A stretch of DNA of 64,000 nt from Streptomyces sp. 840.1 (GTDB lineage Bacteria > Actinomycetota > Actinomycetes > Streptomycetales > Streptomycetaceae): NCBI RefSeq assembly GCF_003751445.1, contig NZ_RJUU01000001.1:439001-503000 (forward strand). Direction: 5' to 3'. The position numbers were made by a program, and so were the translations under genes. The first letter of the stretch is position 1. Each line of letters opens with the position of its first letter. Shown piece by piece: positions 32,559 to 42,000 of the stretch. The notes below the pieces were generated by a model that saw only the letters and a list, made by a program, of their open reading frames with translations, did no database searches and was not told where the DNA came from.

Positions 32559-32773
32559 GCTGATCGCGGGATCTCCACCGATCCGCCGGAGTGACCGCCC
32601 CCGATCCTGCCGTTCGCACTCTCCGCGGACAGCGGCGTGCTGCCCCTGGCCGAGAAGGAGTCCGTGTCCGCCATGCCCTTCTCACGCCTCCCGCGCGCCC
32701 TTCCTCCGGCGCCTGCCAACGGGACCCCGGGCGACCGCCGGGCCGCCCGAGTCCCCCTGCCCAGAAGGTCAGA

Positions 32774-33904
32774 GTGATACCCAACACCCCGCAAGGCTCC
32801 CGCCGTCCCCGGTTGCACCGGGCGGCGTCCGACCGTCCCTACTTCAGCGCCGACGGCGAGTCCTACCTCGCCCAGACCACCCTTCGGGAACTGAGCAAGT
32901 CGCGGCCGCTGCGGGTGCTGTCCGAGGAGGACTTCGCCCACTGGCAGACCTATGGCTACGTCGTCGTCCGCGAGGCGGTCCCCGCACAGACGGCCCGTCA
33001 ACTCCTCGACTTCACGTGGGACTTCCAGGGCCTCGACCCGGACCGGCCGGACAGCTGGTACGAGGACCGCCCGTTCCGCTCCCAACTGGACCGCCAGCTG
33101 CACGTCTACGGCTTCGTCGAGGCGTACCACCACCAGCTGCTGTGGGACAACCGCCAGGCCCAGCGGGTGTACGACGCCTTCGTCGACGTGTGGGACTGCG
33201 AGGAGCTGTGGGTCACCCTGGACCGGCTCAACCTCAACCCGCCCAACGTCGGGAACCGGGACCGCGCTCTCATCGACGCCACCGACCGGGGCTTCGACAT
33301 CGAGCTGCACTGGGACATCGACACCACGCTGGGCGTCCCGCCGCAGCGGGTGCAGGGCATCATCGCGCTCAACGACACCAGCCCGGAGACGGGCGGCTTC
33401 CAGTGCGGCCCCGAGCTGTTCCGGCGGTTCGAGGAGTGGAAGATCGGCCAGCCCGCGGACCGGGACCCCATCCGTCCTTCGGTGGACCGTTCCGAGTTCC
33501 CGGTCGTGCGGCCCGACCTGCACCCCGGTGACCTGCTGATCTGGAACGGCCTGCTCGCCCACGGGGTGGCCCGCAACACCTCGCGCGACGGCGTCCGGGC
33601 GGTCCAGTACCTGTCCATGATGCCCGCGCTGGAGGAGCACGAGAGGCTGCGGCGCTCACGCGTCGAGTCCTGGCGGCACCTGCGCACCCCGCGCTGGAAC
33701 CGCACCCTGGTCGGCGATCTCACCCAGCACGAGTCCAAGCGCTACCCCACCGCCACGCTCGACGGGCTCGGCAGCCGGCTGCTCGGCCTCACCTCGTGGA
33801 ACGACGCGGACCAGGAGCAGGGCCAGGAGCAGGTCCAGGGCCAGGACCAGGAGCAGCCCGCCGCCGGACGGAGCGAGGAGCCGTCGTGCGCCGCGTCTGC
33901 CTGA
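32774..33904 (+). CDS. Phytanoyl-CoA dioxygenase (PhyH) family Fe(II)/2-oxoglutarate oxygenase
   Basis: The GTG at 32774 with AGAAGG upstream gives 376 residues. The double-stranded beta-helix fold carries the iron triad H179-W-D181 (ELHWDID) and H263 (NGLLAHGVARN) with Arg275 for 2-oxoglutarate. The C-terminal 30 residues are a Gln/Asp/Glu repeat, probably disordered. In natural-product clusters PhyH enzymes hydroxylate free or carrier-bound amino acids, so the aminoacyl carrier is a reasonable substrate (inference). It overlaps the next gene by 19 bp. Confidence 0.9.
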   Translation: MIPNTPQGSRRPRLHRAASDRPYFSADGESYLAQTTLRELSKSRPLRVLSEEDFAHWQTYGYVVVREAVPAQTARQLLDFTWDFQGLDPDRPDSWYEDRPFRSQLDRQLHVYGFVEAYHHQLLWDNRQAQRVYDAFVDVWDCEELWVTLDRLNLNPPNVGNRDRALIDATDRGFDIELHWDIDTTLGVPPQRVQGIIALNDTSPETGGFQCGPELFRRFEEWKIGQPADRDPIRPSVDRSEFPVVRPDLHPGDLLIWNGLLAHGVARNTSRDGVRAVQYLSMMPALEEHERLRRSRVESWRHLRTPRWNRTLVGDLTQHESKRYPTATLDGLGSRLLGLTSWNDADQEQGQEQVQGQDQEQPAAGRSEEPSCAASA

Positions 33905-36900
33905 CCCTCCCGACGAACCGGCCCTGCGCCGAGACGATCGCCGCGGTCGCCGCGGAGGCGGCCCACGGCGCCCGGCACTTCGGCGTCGAGGTGCACCTGC
34001 TGATCCTGGACTCGTCCGACGCCCCGGCACTCACCGGGCACCGGGCGGCCGTCTCAGCTCTGCCCCGGGAACCCGGCGTGGTCGTCCACCACCTCGACGA
34101 GGCCCGGCAGCGGGCCTTCCTGCGGGAGGTGGCCACCGCGTCCGGCGTCGCCGACCCGGACCGGGTGCTCGGCCTGATGCTGCCCGACCGCGTGTCGTAC
34201 GGCGCCTGCACCAACCGGGCCTTCCTGATCGCGGAGGCGCTCGGCTGCGAATCGGTGCACCGCCGGGACTCCGACAGCCGGTACCAGAGCCTGGACGGCG
34301 AGCCGGTCTTCCCCCTCCACCAGGAACTGACCTCCCTGGGGCGGCGGGCCGCCGACGTCGCGGACCTGGTGTCGCGCAGCCGGCTCGACCCCGCGTACGC
34401 GCACCGGCCGGTGGCCATGGTGGGCGGCTCCTTCATCGGCGAGATGTCCGTGGACGTCGAGGAGATCCGCCGGCTCGACCCGGCCGTGCACCACGAACTG
34501 GTCGGGCTGTCGGTGCCGGAGGGGTATCCGGAGATCTGGCGGCGGAACCTGATCGAGGAGTCCTTCCGCGGCGCCGGGACGACTCCGTTCGCCGCCGACC
34601 TCACCACCCTCACCAGGGTCGCGCCGACCCGCGTCGACATGTGCAACATCGGCTTCGACAGCCGGGTCTACGGGGCGGTTCCGCTGCCGCCCGCCACGGA
34701 CACCATCGGCAGCGACTACTTCCTCATCCACCTGGTCCACGACGCCCGCCTCCCCGGCGTGCTGCACAACCGGCACATCGTCAACTACCACACCGGTGAA
34801 CGCCGTTCGGATGCCGGTTTCGTCGCCTACCAGGTGCGGCTGGCGAAGTTCCTGCTGTCGACGCCGTACTTCAACGCCGTGTACGCGGCAGCGGCGGCGG
34901 CCGGCGACACGCTGCTGGACCCGGCGGGCCGGGTCCGTCCCGACGCCGTCGCCGCGCTGGTCCGGGACAGCACACGGCTGGACCCGGCGGGGAACGCCGA
35001 ACGGTTCGACGTCATCGAGCGCTCCTACCGTGCGCTGGGCGGCCGGTACACGGCGGTCGCGGAGGCCCTCGCCGCGCACCGCGAACCGCTGCTCGCCGCG
35101 GCCAGGGCGGACATGGAGGACTTCGCCCTGCTGATCGACGCCTGGGAACCCCTGGTACGGGCCGCCGGACGCGCCGGCCTCGGTACCGGTGCCGGGACCC
35201 GGAGCGGGACGCCCCGGCCGGGGCAGGAACGTACGGTCACCGTCGCCTACGCGGGCGGCGAGAGGCGCCGGGGCCCCGTCACGATGGGGCAGGCGAACAT
35301 GATCCGCTGCATCCTGCGGGACGAGCCCCTGCACATCAACAACCACGACGTCTGGCCGGTCCCCCAGGGCGCCGCGCTGCAGCAGGTCCTCGACGCGCTG
35401 CGCGAACTGGTGGTACGCCACGAAGCGCTGCGCACCACCTTCCCCGAGCCGGCCGCCGGCGCGTCCCGCACCCAAGTCGTCGCCGCCGAAGGCGATTTCA
35501 CCGTACGCGTCCTGGACCACGAGGAGTTGGGCGCGGACCCCGCGCACTACGCCGAGACGGTCGCCCGGCAGGCCCGTGCGGGGCGGTTCCGGCTGGACCG
35601 CGACTTCCCGCTCCGCATCACCCTGCTCAGCCTGCGCGGAGCACCGGCCTTCGTCACCCTGTCCTCCAGCCACGCGGTGACGGACGGCAGCGCCCTGGCC
35701 GTACTGCGCGAGGAGTGGCTCGCGCTGCTGGACGGCGCCGGGCTGCCGCCGGTGGAAGCGCTCACCCCGCTCGATCTCGCGGCCGAGGAGGCGACACCGG
35801 CCGGACTGCGCAGGTCGGAGGCGTCACTGCGGTACTGGAAGCAGATCATCGGCACCGGGCCGCAGGAGATGTTCGCCGAACCGAGGGCCGTCCGCTCGGA
35901 CGGGCAGCAGCCGCAGCTCACCCTGCGCTCGCGGCGGGGTGCCCGAGCGCTCGCGCAGGCGGCCAAGCGCACCGGCAGCCCGTCGCCCACCGTGCTGCTG
36001 ACGGCGTGGTGCACGCTCGTCGCGCACCGCGCCGGCCAGTCCACCTGCGTCGCCGCCGCCCCGCTGTCCAACCGGTCGCGCCCGGGGCTCGCCCGCTCGG
36101 TCAACACCCTGTCGCAGGACGCGCTGCTCTCCCTCGACGTGCGGGGGCCCTCCTTCGACGCGGTGCTGCGCAAGGCGTGGGGGGCGGCGCTCGGCGCCTA
36201 CCGCCACAGCCAGTTCGACTCGGTACGCCTGTGGGAGGCGATCGAGGGGACCACCTTCGAACGGGGCAGCCACTTCGCGCGCGACGTGGTCTTCAACGAC
36301 GTGAGCGTCCTCACCGACACCCGCGCTCCCGCCACCGACAGCCGCACCGGGGACGCGCAGGACGCCGAACTCGACCTGGACTGGGGCCCGGTGCAGGTAC
36401 TGCCGACCCGCCTGCTGTGCTTCGCCTACCGGACGGACCCGGTGCTGCACCTCGGGATGTGGGCGGACCCCGCACTGTTCTCCCGGGAGGAGGCGGAGAC
36501 CTTCCTCACCGGTCTGGTGAAGCTGCTCGAGGTGGTCGCGTACGAGGACGTACCGCTGGCCGCACTGACGGAAGTCACCGGGATCCGGCCGGCCGTGCGC
36601 GCGGGCGACTGGCTGCAGGTGGACGGCTGCTGGACATCACCGACCGCCGTGGCGGGCGCCCTGAGCGACGCACTGGGCGGCCTGCCCGTACACGTCACGA
36701 CGGACGACGTCTCCGGACCCGAGCCGGTCGGCGATTCCCCCGGAGGCGGCCTGACCGCCTTCATCGCGTCCGGCGGCGCGCCACTCACCCCGGACGGGGC
36801 CCACACCGCGCTGATGGACGTGATCTCCGCGCCCGGCCCCGGCCATTCGGGACTCCTGGCGCCCACGCGATACGTCATCGTTCACGATTCGCCGGCCACT

Positions 36901-36984
36901 CCGGGCGAAAGCACCGCATGGCTCCGGCAGCGGATCCTCATGGAAGGGAACGGCCGTCACCGGCCGACGCGAGATGACCACTGA
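33886..36984 (+). CDS. Fusion of a glycosyltransferase-like domain and an NRPS-type condensation domain
   Basis: The GTG at 33886 with GAGGAG gives 1,032 residues. Residues 1 to about 440 form a GT-A-like domain starting VRRVCLTLPTNRPC, with a DSD metal motif at 128-130; I recall similar uncharacterised actinobacterial proteins as DUF6271 but cannot verify it. From about 450 a condensation domain follows (TMGQANMIRCIL; LRELVVRHEALRTTF), with the active motif SHAVTDG at 595-601: the first His of HHxxxDG is Ser, the catalytic second His is kept. The last 150 residues resemble no domain I know. It could join the carrier-bound amino acid to an amine or a sugar. It overlaps the exporter gene by 11 bp. 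Confidence 0.78.
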   Translation: MRRVCLTLPTNRPCAETIAAVAAEAAHGARHFGVEVHLLILDSSDAPALTGHRAAVSALPREPGVVVHHLDEARQRAFLREVATASGVADPDRVLGLMLPDRVSYGACTNRAFLIAEALGCESVHRRDSDSRYQSLDGEPVFPLHQELTSLGRRAADVADLVSRSRLDPAYAHRPVAMVGGSFIGEMSVDVEEIRRLDPAVHHELVGLSVPEGYPEIWRRNLIEESFRGAGTTPFAADLTTLTRVAPTRVDMCNIGFDSRVYGAVPLPPATDTIGSDYFLIHLVHDARLPGVLHNRHIVNYHTGERRSDAGFVAYQVRLAKFLLSTPYFNAVYAAAAAAGDTLLDPAGRVRPDAVAALVRDSTRLDPAGNAERFDVIERSYRALGGRYTAVAEALAAHREPLLAAARADMEDFALLIDAWEPLVRAAGRAGLGTGAGTRSGTPRPGQERTVTVAYAGGERRRGPVTMGQANMIRCILRDEPLHINNHDVWPVPQGAALQQVLDALRELVVRHEALRTTFPEPAAGASRTQVVAAEGDFTVRVLDHEELGADPAHYAETVARQARAGRFRLDRDFPLRITLLSLRGAPAFVTLSSSHAVTDGSALAVLREEWLALLDGAGLPPVEALTPLDLAAEEATPAGLRRSEASLRYWKQIIGTGPQEMFAEPRAVRSDGQQPQLTLRSRRGARALAQAAKRTGSPSPTVLLTAWCTLVAHRAGQSTCVAAAPLSNRSRPGLARSVNTLSQDALLSLDVRGPSFDAVLRKAWGAALGAYRHSQFDSVRLWEAIEGTTFERGSHFARDVVFNDVSVLTDTRAPATDSRTGDAQDAELDLDWGPVQVLPTRLLCFAYRTDPVLHLGMWADPALFSREEAETFLTGLVKLLEVVAYEDVPLAALTEVTGIRPAVRAGDWLQVDGCWTSPTAVAGALSDALGGLPVHVTTDDVSGPEPVGDSPGGGLTAFIASGGAPLTPDGAHTALMDVISAPGPGHSGLLAPTRYVIVHDSPATPGESTAWLRQRILMEGNGRHRPTRDDH

Positions 36985-38290
36985 CGAAGTGCTGGACCGG
37001 CCGGAGTCCCCGGATTCCGCTCCGCTCCCCAGCCCCTGGAAGTCGGGTTCCTTCCGGCTCTTCTTCACCGCCCGCAGCGCCTCGCTGCTCGCCGACGGCA
37101 TGCTGATGGTCTCGCTGACCACGGCCGTGCTGGGGGCCGGATACGGCGCCGGCGGTGTGGGATACGCGCTGGCCGCGTGGATGGCACCGATCGCCCTGCT
37201 CGTGCTGTTCGGCGGCGTGCTCGCGGACCGGTTCACCCCGCAGGTGATGATGGTCGGCGCCGACCTGGTGCGGATGCTGGCCATGCTCACCCTCGCGGCG
37301 CTGCTCCTCACGACCGAGGTGCGCCTGTGGCAGATCATGGCCCTGATGGCGCTCAGCGGCGCCGCGACCGCCATGTTCCAGCCCGGGGTAGCCAGCATGG
37401 TTCCGCAGGTCGCGCCGGACATCCAGCGGGCCAACGCGCTGCTGCGGATATCCGAGGCGATGAGCGCGCTGGTCGGCCCCGGCCTGGCCGGTCTGCTGGT
37501 CGGCTACTGGCAGGTGGCGGGCTCCTACTTCGTGATCGCGGCGGCCTACGGGCTCAGCGCGCTGGTCCTCGTACCGCTGCGCAGGCTCAGCGTCGTCCGG
37601 GAGGAGGGCGACGACCCGGTGCTGCACCGCCTGAAGGCGGGCTGGCAGGAGTTCCGCTCCCGCTCCTGGCTGTGGGGCGTGATCGTCGTCTGGGCGATCT
37701 ACGGCCTGTTCGTCTTCGGGCCGGCCCTGCCGCTGGGCGCCGCCCTGCTCACCGAGCAGCACGGGGCGGACGGCTACGGCTGGATCGCCTCCGCCGACGG
37801 CGCCGGAACGATCGTCGGCGGCCTGCTCGGCATGCGGGTACGGCCCACCCGCCCGCTCGTCGCGGGAGCCTGCGCGATGTTCTGCTTCGCCCTCAACCCC
37901 CTGGCCCCGGCCCTGGGTTGGTCCTTCACCGCCACCATGCTCACCGGGGTCCTGGCCGGCTGCGGCTTCGCCTTCTGGGGGGTGATGTGGGCGACCAGTG
38001 TGCAGTCCCACATCCCGCTCGCCGTGCTGAGCCGGGTGTACGCCTACGACGTCGCCGGGTCCATCATGGCCATCCCGCTGGGCAGGGCCCTGGCCGGCCC
38101 GGCATCCGAGGCCTTCGGCGCGGACCGCGTGCTGCTGTTCTCCTCGGCCGTCTCGGTGGTGTGTCTGGCCGCCATGCTGAGCGTGCCCGCCATCCGCCGC
38201 CTGGGCCGGGAGCCGGGGAAGGCCGACGCGCTGGAGTCGCCGATCACGGCGGAGGAGGTGCCGGCGGTCGGGCCGGCGGGGGCTGTGTGA
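36974..38290 (+). CDS. MFS exporter
   Basis: The 438-residue protein has about 12 membrane helices of the MFS_3/enterobactin-exporter type (first loop LFGGVLADRFTPQ; AMFQPGVASMVPQV between helices 4 and 5; LRISEAMSALVGPGLAG). It overlaps the fusion gene by 11 bp, so it is translated with it, and it most likely exports the cluster product and gives self-protection. No other transporter lies in the cluster. Confidence 0.9.
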   Translation: MTTDEVLDRPESPDSAPLPSPWKSGSFRLFFTARSASLLADGMLMVSLTTAVLGAGYGAGGVGYALAAWMAPIALLVLFGGVLADRFTPQVMMVGADLVRMLAMLTLAALLLTTEVRLWQIMALMALSGAATAMFQPGVASMVPQVAPDIQRANALLRISEAMSALVGPGLAGLLVGYWQVAGSYFVIAAAYGLSALVLVPLRRLSVVREEGDDPVLHRLKAGWQEFRSRSWLWGVIVVWAIYGLFVFGPALPLGAALLTEQHGADGYGWIASADGAGTIVGGLLGMRVRPTRPLVAGACAMFCFALNPLAPALGWSFTATMLTGVLAGCGFAFWGVMWATSVQSHIPLAVLSRVYAYDVAGSIMAIPLGRALAGPASEAFGADRVLLFSSAVSVVCLAAMLSVPAIRRLGREPGKADALESPITAEEVPAVGPAGAV

Positions 38291-38639
38291 GGGGCGGCGG
38301 GGCGCTGCGGGGGCCGGGAGCCATCGACAGCCAACGCAGTCGCCTCACGACCGAGCCCCGAAGCTACTGGGCTGTCTCGGTTGGCTCCTGGCCCTGCCCC
38401 CGGCTCCAGCGCAGTTCGTTCATCGCCTCTGCCGCCTCCCTGCGGACCTCGGGACGGAGGTCGCGAAGGAACCGCTCGACGATCGGCAGCGATCCCTGTC
38501 ACTGCTCGAACCGGCGGTACGTTGACGGAGTCGGGTGGCTGAGCCACGCGGACCGGCATCCAATGCCAGCTGCCCTCTCGACCAGGCTTCCCTCTCAGCT
38601 GGTCGGGCCTGGACGGATTGAGCAACCCGGGACCTGCGT
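38291..38639. other. Junction between biosynthetic cluster and toxin locus
   Basis: The 349-bp stretch between convergent genes holds one degraded gene fragment on minus (38364-38594). To its right the G+C content drops sharply. I see nothing else in it. Confidence 0.5.
38364..38594 (-). pseudogene. Degraded 3' fragment of an unidentified gene
   Basis: One minus-strand frame reads protein-like through WLSHPTPSTYRRFEQ, an in-frame TGA at 38499-38501, and then QGSLPIVERFLRDLRPEVRR to ETAQ before TAG. Third positions remain G/C-rich on both sides of the TGA, so it looks like one gene broken by a nonsense change. It lies just past the immunity gene of the toxin locus and may be an older orphan immunity gene. 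The family is not recognised. Confidence 0.4.
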
Positions 38640-39041
38640 TCAGGCCGATGACGAACCATCAATTGACGGGACTTCCTCAAGTTTCCGAAAGATATTTTCG
38701 AGGTCTTCCGCCGTCGCCGCACAGAATTCCTGGTCACTCTCCCGAATTGCACCCATAGCATCATTGAAGTTTGCACCATCCGGCCCAGCCTCTCGCATGA
38801 GACGACTCGGCACGATCATCCAGTTCCTCACCGATTTAAACGTCCACTCGACCCTCTCCGGCGCTTCTTTCACGGCCGCCTCGAACAATTTCTTCAGCTC
38901 TTCACGGGGCTCAACATAACGCCACGCCACAAATGAGATCTGAAGGTAGCCATAAATGGGGTGACGCTCCACCGGGTGTCTAAACCACGCCACATCACCG
39001 AAACGACTCAACACCTGCCGTGCCCGCTCATTTCGTTTCAT
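38640..39041 (-). CDS. Probable immunity protein of the RHS toxin
   Basis: The ATG at 39041 has AGGAG eight bases upstream and gives 133 residues, starting MKRNERARQVL 20 bp past the toxin stop. The protein is soluble, mostly helical and acidic at the C terminus (ESDQEFCAATAEDLENIF), with Trp-rich segments. The gene has clearly lower G+C than the surroundings, like the toxin tip. Position directly after the toxin C terminus is the normal place of a cognate immunity gene; the family itself I do not recognise. Confidence 0.72.
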   Translation of the reverse strand: MKRNERARQVLSRFGDVAWFRHPVERHPIYGYLQISFVAWRYVEPREELKKLFEAAVKEAPERVEWTFKSVRNWMIVPSRLMREAGPDGANFNDAMGAIRESDQEFCAATAEDLENIFRKLEEVPSIDGSSSA

Positions 39042-39061
39042 GCCTGCCTCTCCTGCCGACT

Positions 39062-42000
39062 TCAACGCCGCCTCCACGGGGGCGGCATCTTGTATTCCCC
39101 ATTGTTCCGGATGACTTTCTCTCCATCATTCGTCAGCCTCAACGCCCGCTCATAGTCACCAAGAGGAACTGGATTGTGACTGAGAGTTGGATCGTAGACA
39201 TAACGCCCGTCCGTATACACCTCATGGAAGGTGTAATCCTCAATATCCACACGGGCGCCGGCGCGTTCAGGGATCCTGATGTCACCGCCCGAGAAAGTCG
39301 TATAGTGCACTATTCTACCTTCCCCATCGGCTCTGCGAGATATGAAAGAAGCGATGTCGGAGCAGTCAACCTCCGGGCCTCGGGGTGCCGCTCTCATTAC
39401 ATCAGTGAGGTTGGCACTTGGCGGATGAGCGGAATTTGGTTCCCGAAAGTCGTAGGGGCCGCGCGGGCATGGCGAAAGCCCCAGAGGATCTGACCAGGTA
39501 TGTGGATTATGGACGTAGGTACTGGGGTTCGGTGCGGCGGCCAAACCGAGTGGGTCAGAGCTGAAGTACCGCGCAGTTTCCGGGTCGTAGTGGCGGTGAA
39601 AATTGTAGTGGAGACTCGTTTCCGGGTCGAAGTACTGCCCCGGGAAGCGCAGCGGGATGTATGAGGTGCTGGACGCCGCCCACGTAGTCGTGCCCCACAG
39701 AGTGGCACGCGTCCGCCACGCGATAGCCCCCCGCTCGTCAATGAGCTCGGTCGGCGTACCAACAAGATCTGTGACGATCGAGAAGAAGCGCTCGTTGATC
39801 TCGCTCTGCGGTACATCCTTGGCCAGTATGCGTTCGGTCTGGGCCACAGGACGCATGTCGTGATAGTCCCAAGTCACCGAGACCGGGTGGGGCAATATGG
39901 GAGAGTACGTCACCTGCTCGCACAGAATGGGGCCATCCCAGATGAAGTCCACCCTCTCCAGCGCGGTCGAGCCGTCGGGGGCCAGTCGCCGCTTCCCTAT
40001 GCGCCGCCCCACAGGGTCGTAGAGGTAGCGCCACAGGGTTCCGTCGGGTGTGGTGACGGCGGCAAGTCGATCCTCGACGCCCCAGCGAAAGCGCCAAACA
40101 TCTGCCTTGCGCGAGAGGCGCTGTCTCCTGCGCAGTACAACGCGCCCCTGAGTGTCGTACTCGTAGTGCACGTTTCCTGCTTGAGTGATGCGCGTGCCGC
40201 GGTAAAGCCGAGGCCCTGTGGCTTCCTGCCCGGGATGTGAAGATGGCCAGACCGCATTCGTTTGGTTTCCGGCATCGTCATAGGTGTACTGCTCTGTCCA
40301 CCCTGCTGCATGGACCGCAGTTACTCGGCCTGTGGTGTCGAGGTCGAAGGTCCGCGAGCCATTGAGGTCATCGTGAATACTCGTGAGGTGCCCATCCGTG
40401 CGATAGGCGTAAGCACGACGCTGGATGGGCTCACCTTGCGCCCCTGTCACTGATTGGCTAGTGATTCGACCTACTTCGTCGAGGGAATTCTGTATGGTTA
40501 CAGCCTCGTTTATCTGGCGGACGACTTCCCGCCCGGCCACGTCGTAGCCAAACCGGAATGTGCGCCCCGAGGTTGTCAACTCGTTGCATCGACCTGCCCG
40601 GTTGTACTTCCAAGTACTGATCACACCGCTCGGCGTCTTGCGCCCTGTTCTGCGACCGATAGCATCGTAGGTGAACTCGATTATGCCGCCATTGACGGTC
40701 TCAGACTTCAGGCGGCCATTTCGATCACGCAGCCGCGTCAACGTCGCATCTGGGCCAATAGCCAAGGCGATTTCGTCGAATAGGTCGTACTCAAAAGTGG
40801 TGACCGCGCCCTGCGCCGTCTTGCGCAGGGTCTGGCCAAGCGCGTTGCGTTCGTATTCCACGGTATGGCCAATACCGTCGGTACGCGATATGAGATGCCC
40901 GGCATCGTCGTACACGTAACTCAGCGTACGAGAATCAAAGTCGGTTTCGCTCACGATCCGGCCGGCCGGATCGTAGTCATAACTCCATGATTGGCCCTGG
41001 GGGTTGAGCACCCGAGTCAGGCGCAGCCCGACATCGTGGCTGAACTCGTACCTCACGCCATCCGGCTCGGTCCGTGCCACCTGCAGATCGAAGCTCGTGT
41101 ACTCAAAAGAGGTCGTCCCGCCGGACGACGCAGTGTGGGAAGTGCAGTTACTCTCGCCGTCGTATGTCCAAGACTCGTAGGAGCCGTCGGCTTCGATTTG
41201 GCGAGCAAGCTTCCCCTCGACTGTCCATTCGAAGGAGATGGTTGCGCCAAGAGGGCCGGTAACTGCAGCGAGGCGACCGAAGCAATCCCGTGAGTAGCGG
41301 ATCGTGGCCCCCGACGAATCGGTGAACTCGACGGGAAGTCCCGCGGGGTCGCAGCGAAGCTGCGAGGCACGGCCAAGGGCATCCGTCACTGATATGAGAT
41401 TCCCCGCGTCGTCGTACAAGAACCGAGTCGTCAAGCCTGCAGAGTCTGTGGTCGCGAGACGATTACCTCGCGCGTCGTAAGCACTGCGTAGAACGGTGCC
41501 GTCTGTTCTCCTCACAAGAACGGGCAGCCCTAGAGCGTTGAACTCCGCCGTAGCCCTGCGTCCGTCCGCGCGCTCCACGACAACAGGCCGGCCGTGCTCG
41601 TCGTACGTCGAGCGGCTGACGTGTCCCAGTGGGTCGGTGACGGACAGCAGCCGGTGGTATTGGTCGTATTCGAAGCGGGTGACAGCTCCCAGTGCGTTGA
41701 TCTCGGCTATGACCTGGGAGCGGTCATTGATGACGTACCGGGTGGTGTGGCCGAGGCCGTCGGTCATGGAGGTCATGCGCAGGCCGGTGACGGGGTCGGT
41801 GTCGTCCCAGGTGAAGTGGGCTTCGAGGTAGCCGTTGGTGCCGGCCTGGTGGATGCAGCGGTCGTGTTCGTCGTAGACGTATTCGTAGCGGCTGTTGTTG
41901 GTGTCGGTCCACGCGGTGATGCGGCCGTGCTCGTCGCAGTCGAAGCGCAGGGGCTTGCCTGAGGAGTTGGTGGTCGCGGTGAGGTGGCCGTCGGTGTAGC

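Larger units (their letters stand above)
32240..32773. promoter_or_regulatory. Divergent control region of the biosynthetic cluster
   Basis: The 534-bp region between the ligase operon (minus) and the oxygenase operon (plus) has no supported coding frame. It holds two 16-bp DasR-like sites (32436-32451 and 32541-32556) and a TTGACA-type promoter (32530-32558) facing the oxygenase. Both operons are probably controlled from here. Confidence 0.65.

Noticed and set aside
30371..38290. Reading the cluster as a standard NRPS or siderophore locus
   Set aside because: There is no adenylation domain, no NIS synthetase and no thioesterase; amino acid activation is by the aaRS-like ligase.
37177..38919. 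580-codon plus-strand frame overlapping the MFS gene
   Set aside because: Out-of-frame shadow; the MFS frame has membrane helices and the correct third-position bias.
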